This document shows, piece by piece, positions 6,814-6,872 of a stretch of 6,872 bases of DNA (its first letter is position 1; every line of letters starts with the position of its first letter). The stretch is from JBFMFH01 sp040752275 (GTDB lineage: Bacteria; Acidobacteriota; Vicinamibacteria; Vicinamibacterales; JAKQTR01). Under the pieces are notes generated by a model, which searched no databases, was not told the DNA's origin, and worked only from the letters and a program-made list of their open reading frames with translations. Position numbers and translations under genes: made by a program. The stretch spans positions 1-6,872 of the forward strand of contig JBFMFH010000044.1 of the NCBI GenBank assembly GCA_040752275.1. The letters run 5' to 3'.

Positions 6814-6872
6814 ATGACCACGGCTGAGGGTCTTCCGCCGCGGCGGGCGCCCGTCCGGCGCCACCCGCTCGG
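6814..6872 (+). CDS. Possible start of a downstream gene (partial, unknown)
   Basis: An ATG at 6814 opens a frame that runs to the window edge without a stop: 19 codons starting MTTAEGLPPRRAPVRRHPL, rich in proline and arginine. No SD is obvious and the 19 residues match nothing I recognise, so this could be chance in GC-rich DNA. The 85 nt between the HIT stop and this ATG contain only a small inverted repeat, CTGTC/GACAG at about 6776-6789, too weak to call a terminator. Confidence 0.3.
   Translation, partial: MTTAEGLPPRRAPVRRHPL

Overview
This is a GC-rich, gene-dense bacterial chromosome segment holding housekeeping genes. The gene set, the fused class I fumarase, the secreted methyltransferase, the SD-poor starts preceded by TA(T/A)ACT boxes and the TTCGGGA tandem repeat together suggest an Acidobacteriota genome, perhaps of the Vicinamibacteria type. 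That assignment is inference from general resemblance; there is no rRNA or other marker here to prove it.

Layout, left to right. (1) The 3' end of an M16-type zinc peptidase gene, followed after 2 nt by a complete group A glucokinase gene (glk). (2) A convergent, minus-strand gene for a single-chain class I (Fe-S) fumarate hydratase. (3) A 45-bp divergent promoter region with the palindrome GTATATAC, from which a SAM-dependent methyltransferase with a signal peptide is read rightward; the start of its ORF carries 4.6 copies of a 7-bp repeat. (4) moaE and moaD, the two subunits of molybdopterin synthase. (5) A short leader with two mutually exclusive hairpins and a chain of start/stop overlaps, then prfA (release factor 1) overlapping prmC (the methyltransferase that modifies the GGQ glutamine of release factors). 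(6) A HIT-family (HINT-like) nucleotide hydrolase and, at the edge, the possible start of another gene.

Functional links. glk feeds glycolysis and the fumarase serves the TCA cycle. moaE and moaD make one enzyme for molybdenum cofactor. prfA and prmC form a substrate/modifier pair for translation termination. All plus-strand genes from the methyltransferase to the HIT protein lie close together or overlap, so read-through transcription is plausible, with additional -10-like boxes directly in front of moaE and the HIT gene.

No CRISPR array, insertion sequence, tRNA/rRNA, toxin-antitoxin or defence genes were seen. The most unusual features are small. A structured palindromic element sits in frame inside prmC just before its catalytic NPPY motif. 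The heptanucleotide repeat in front of the signal peptide could shift reading frame. The moaD-prfA junction looks like a stepping-stone re-initiation leader.
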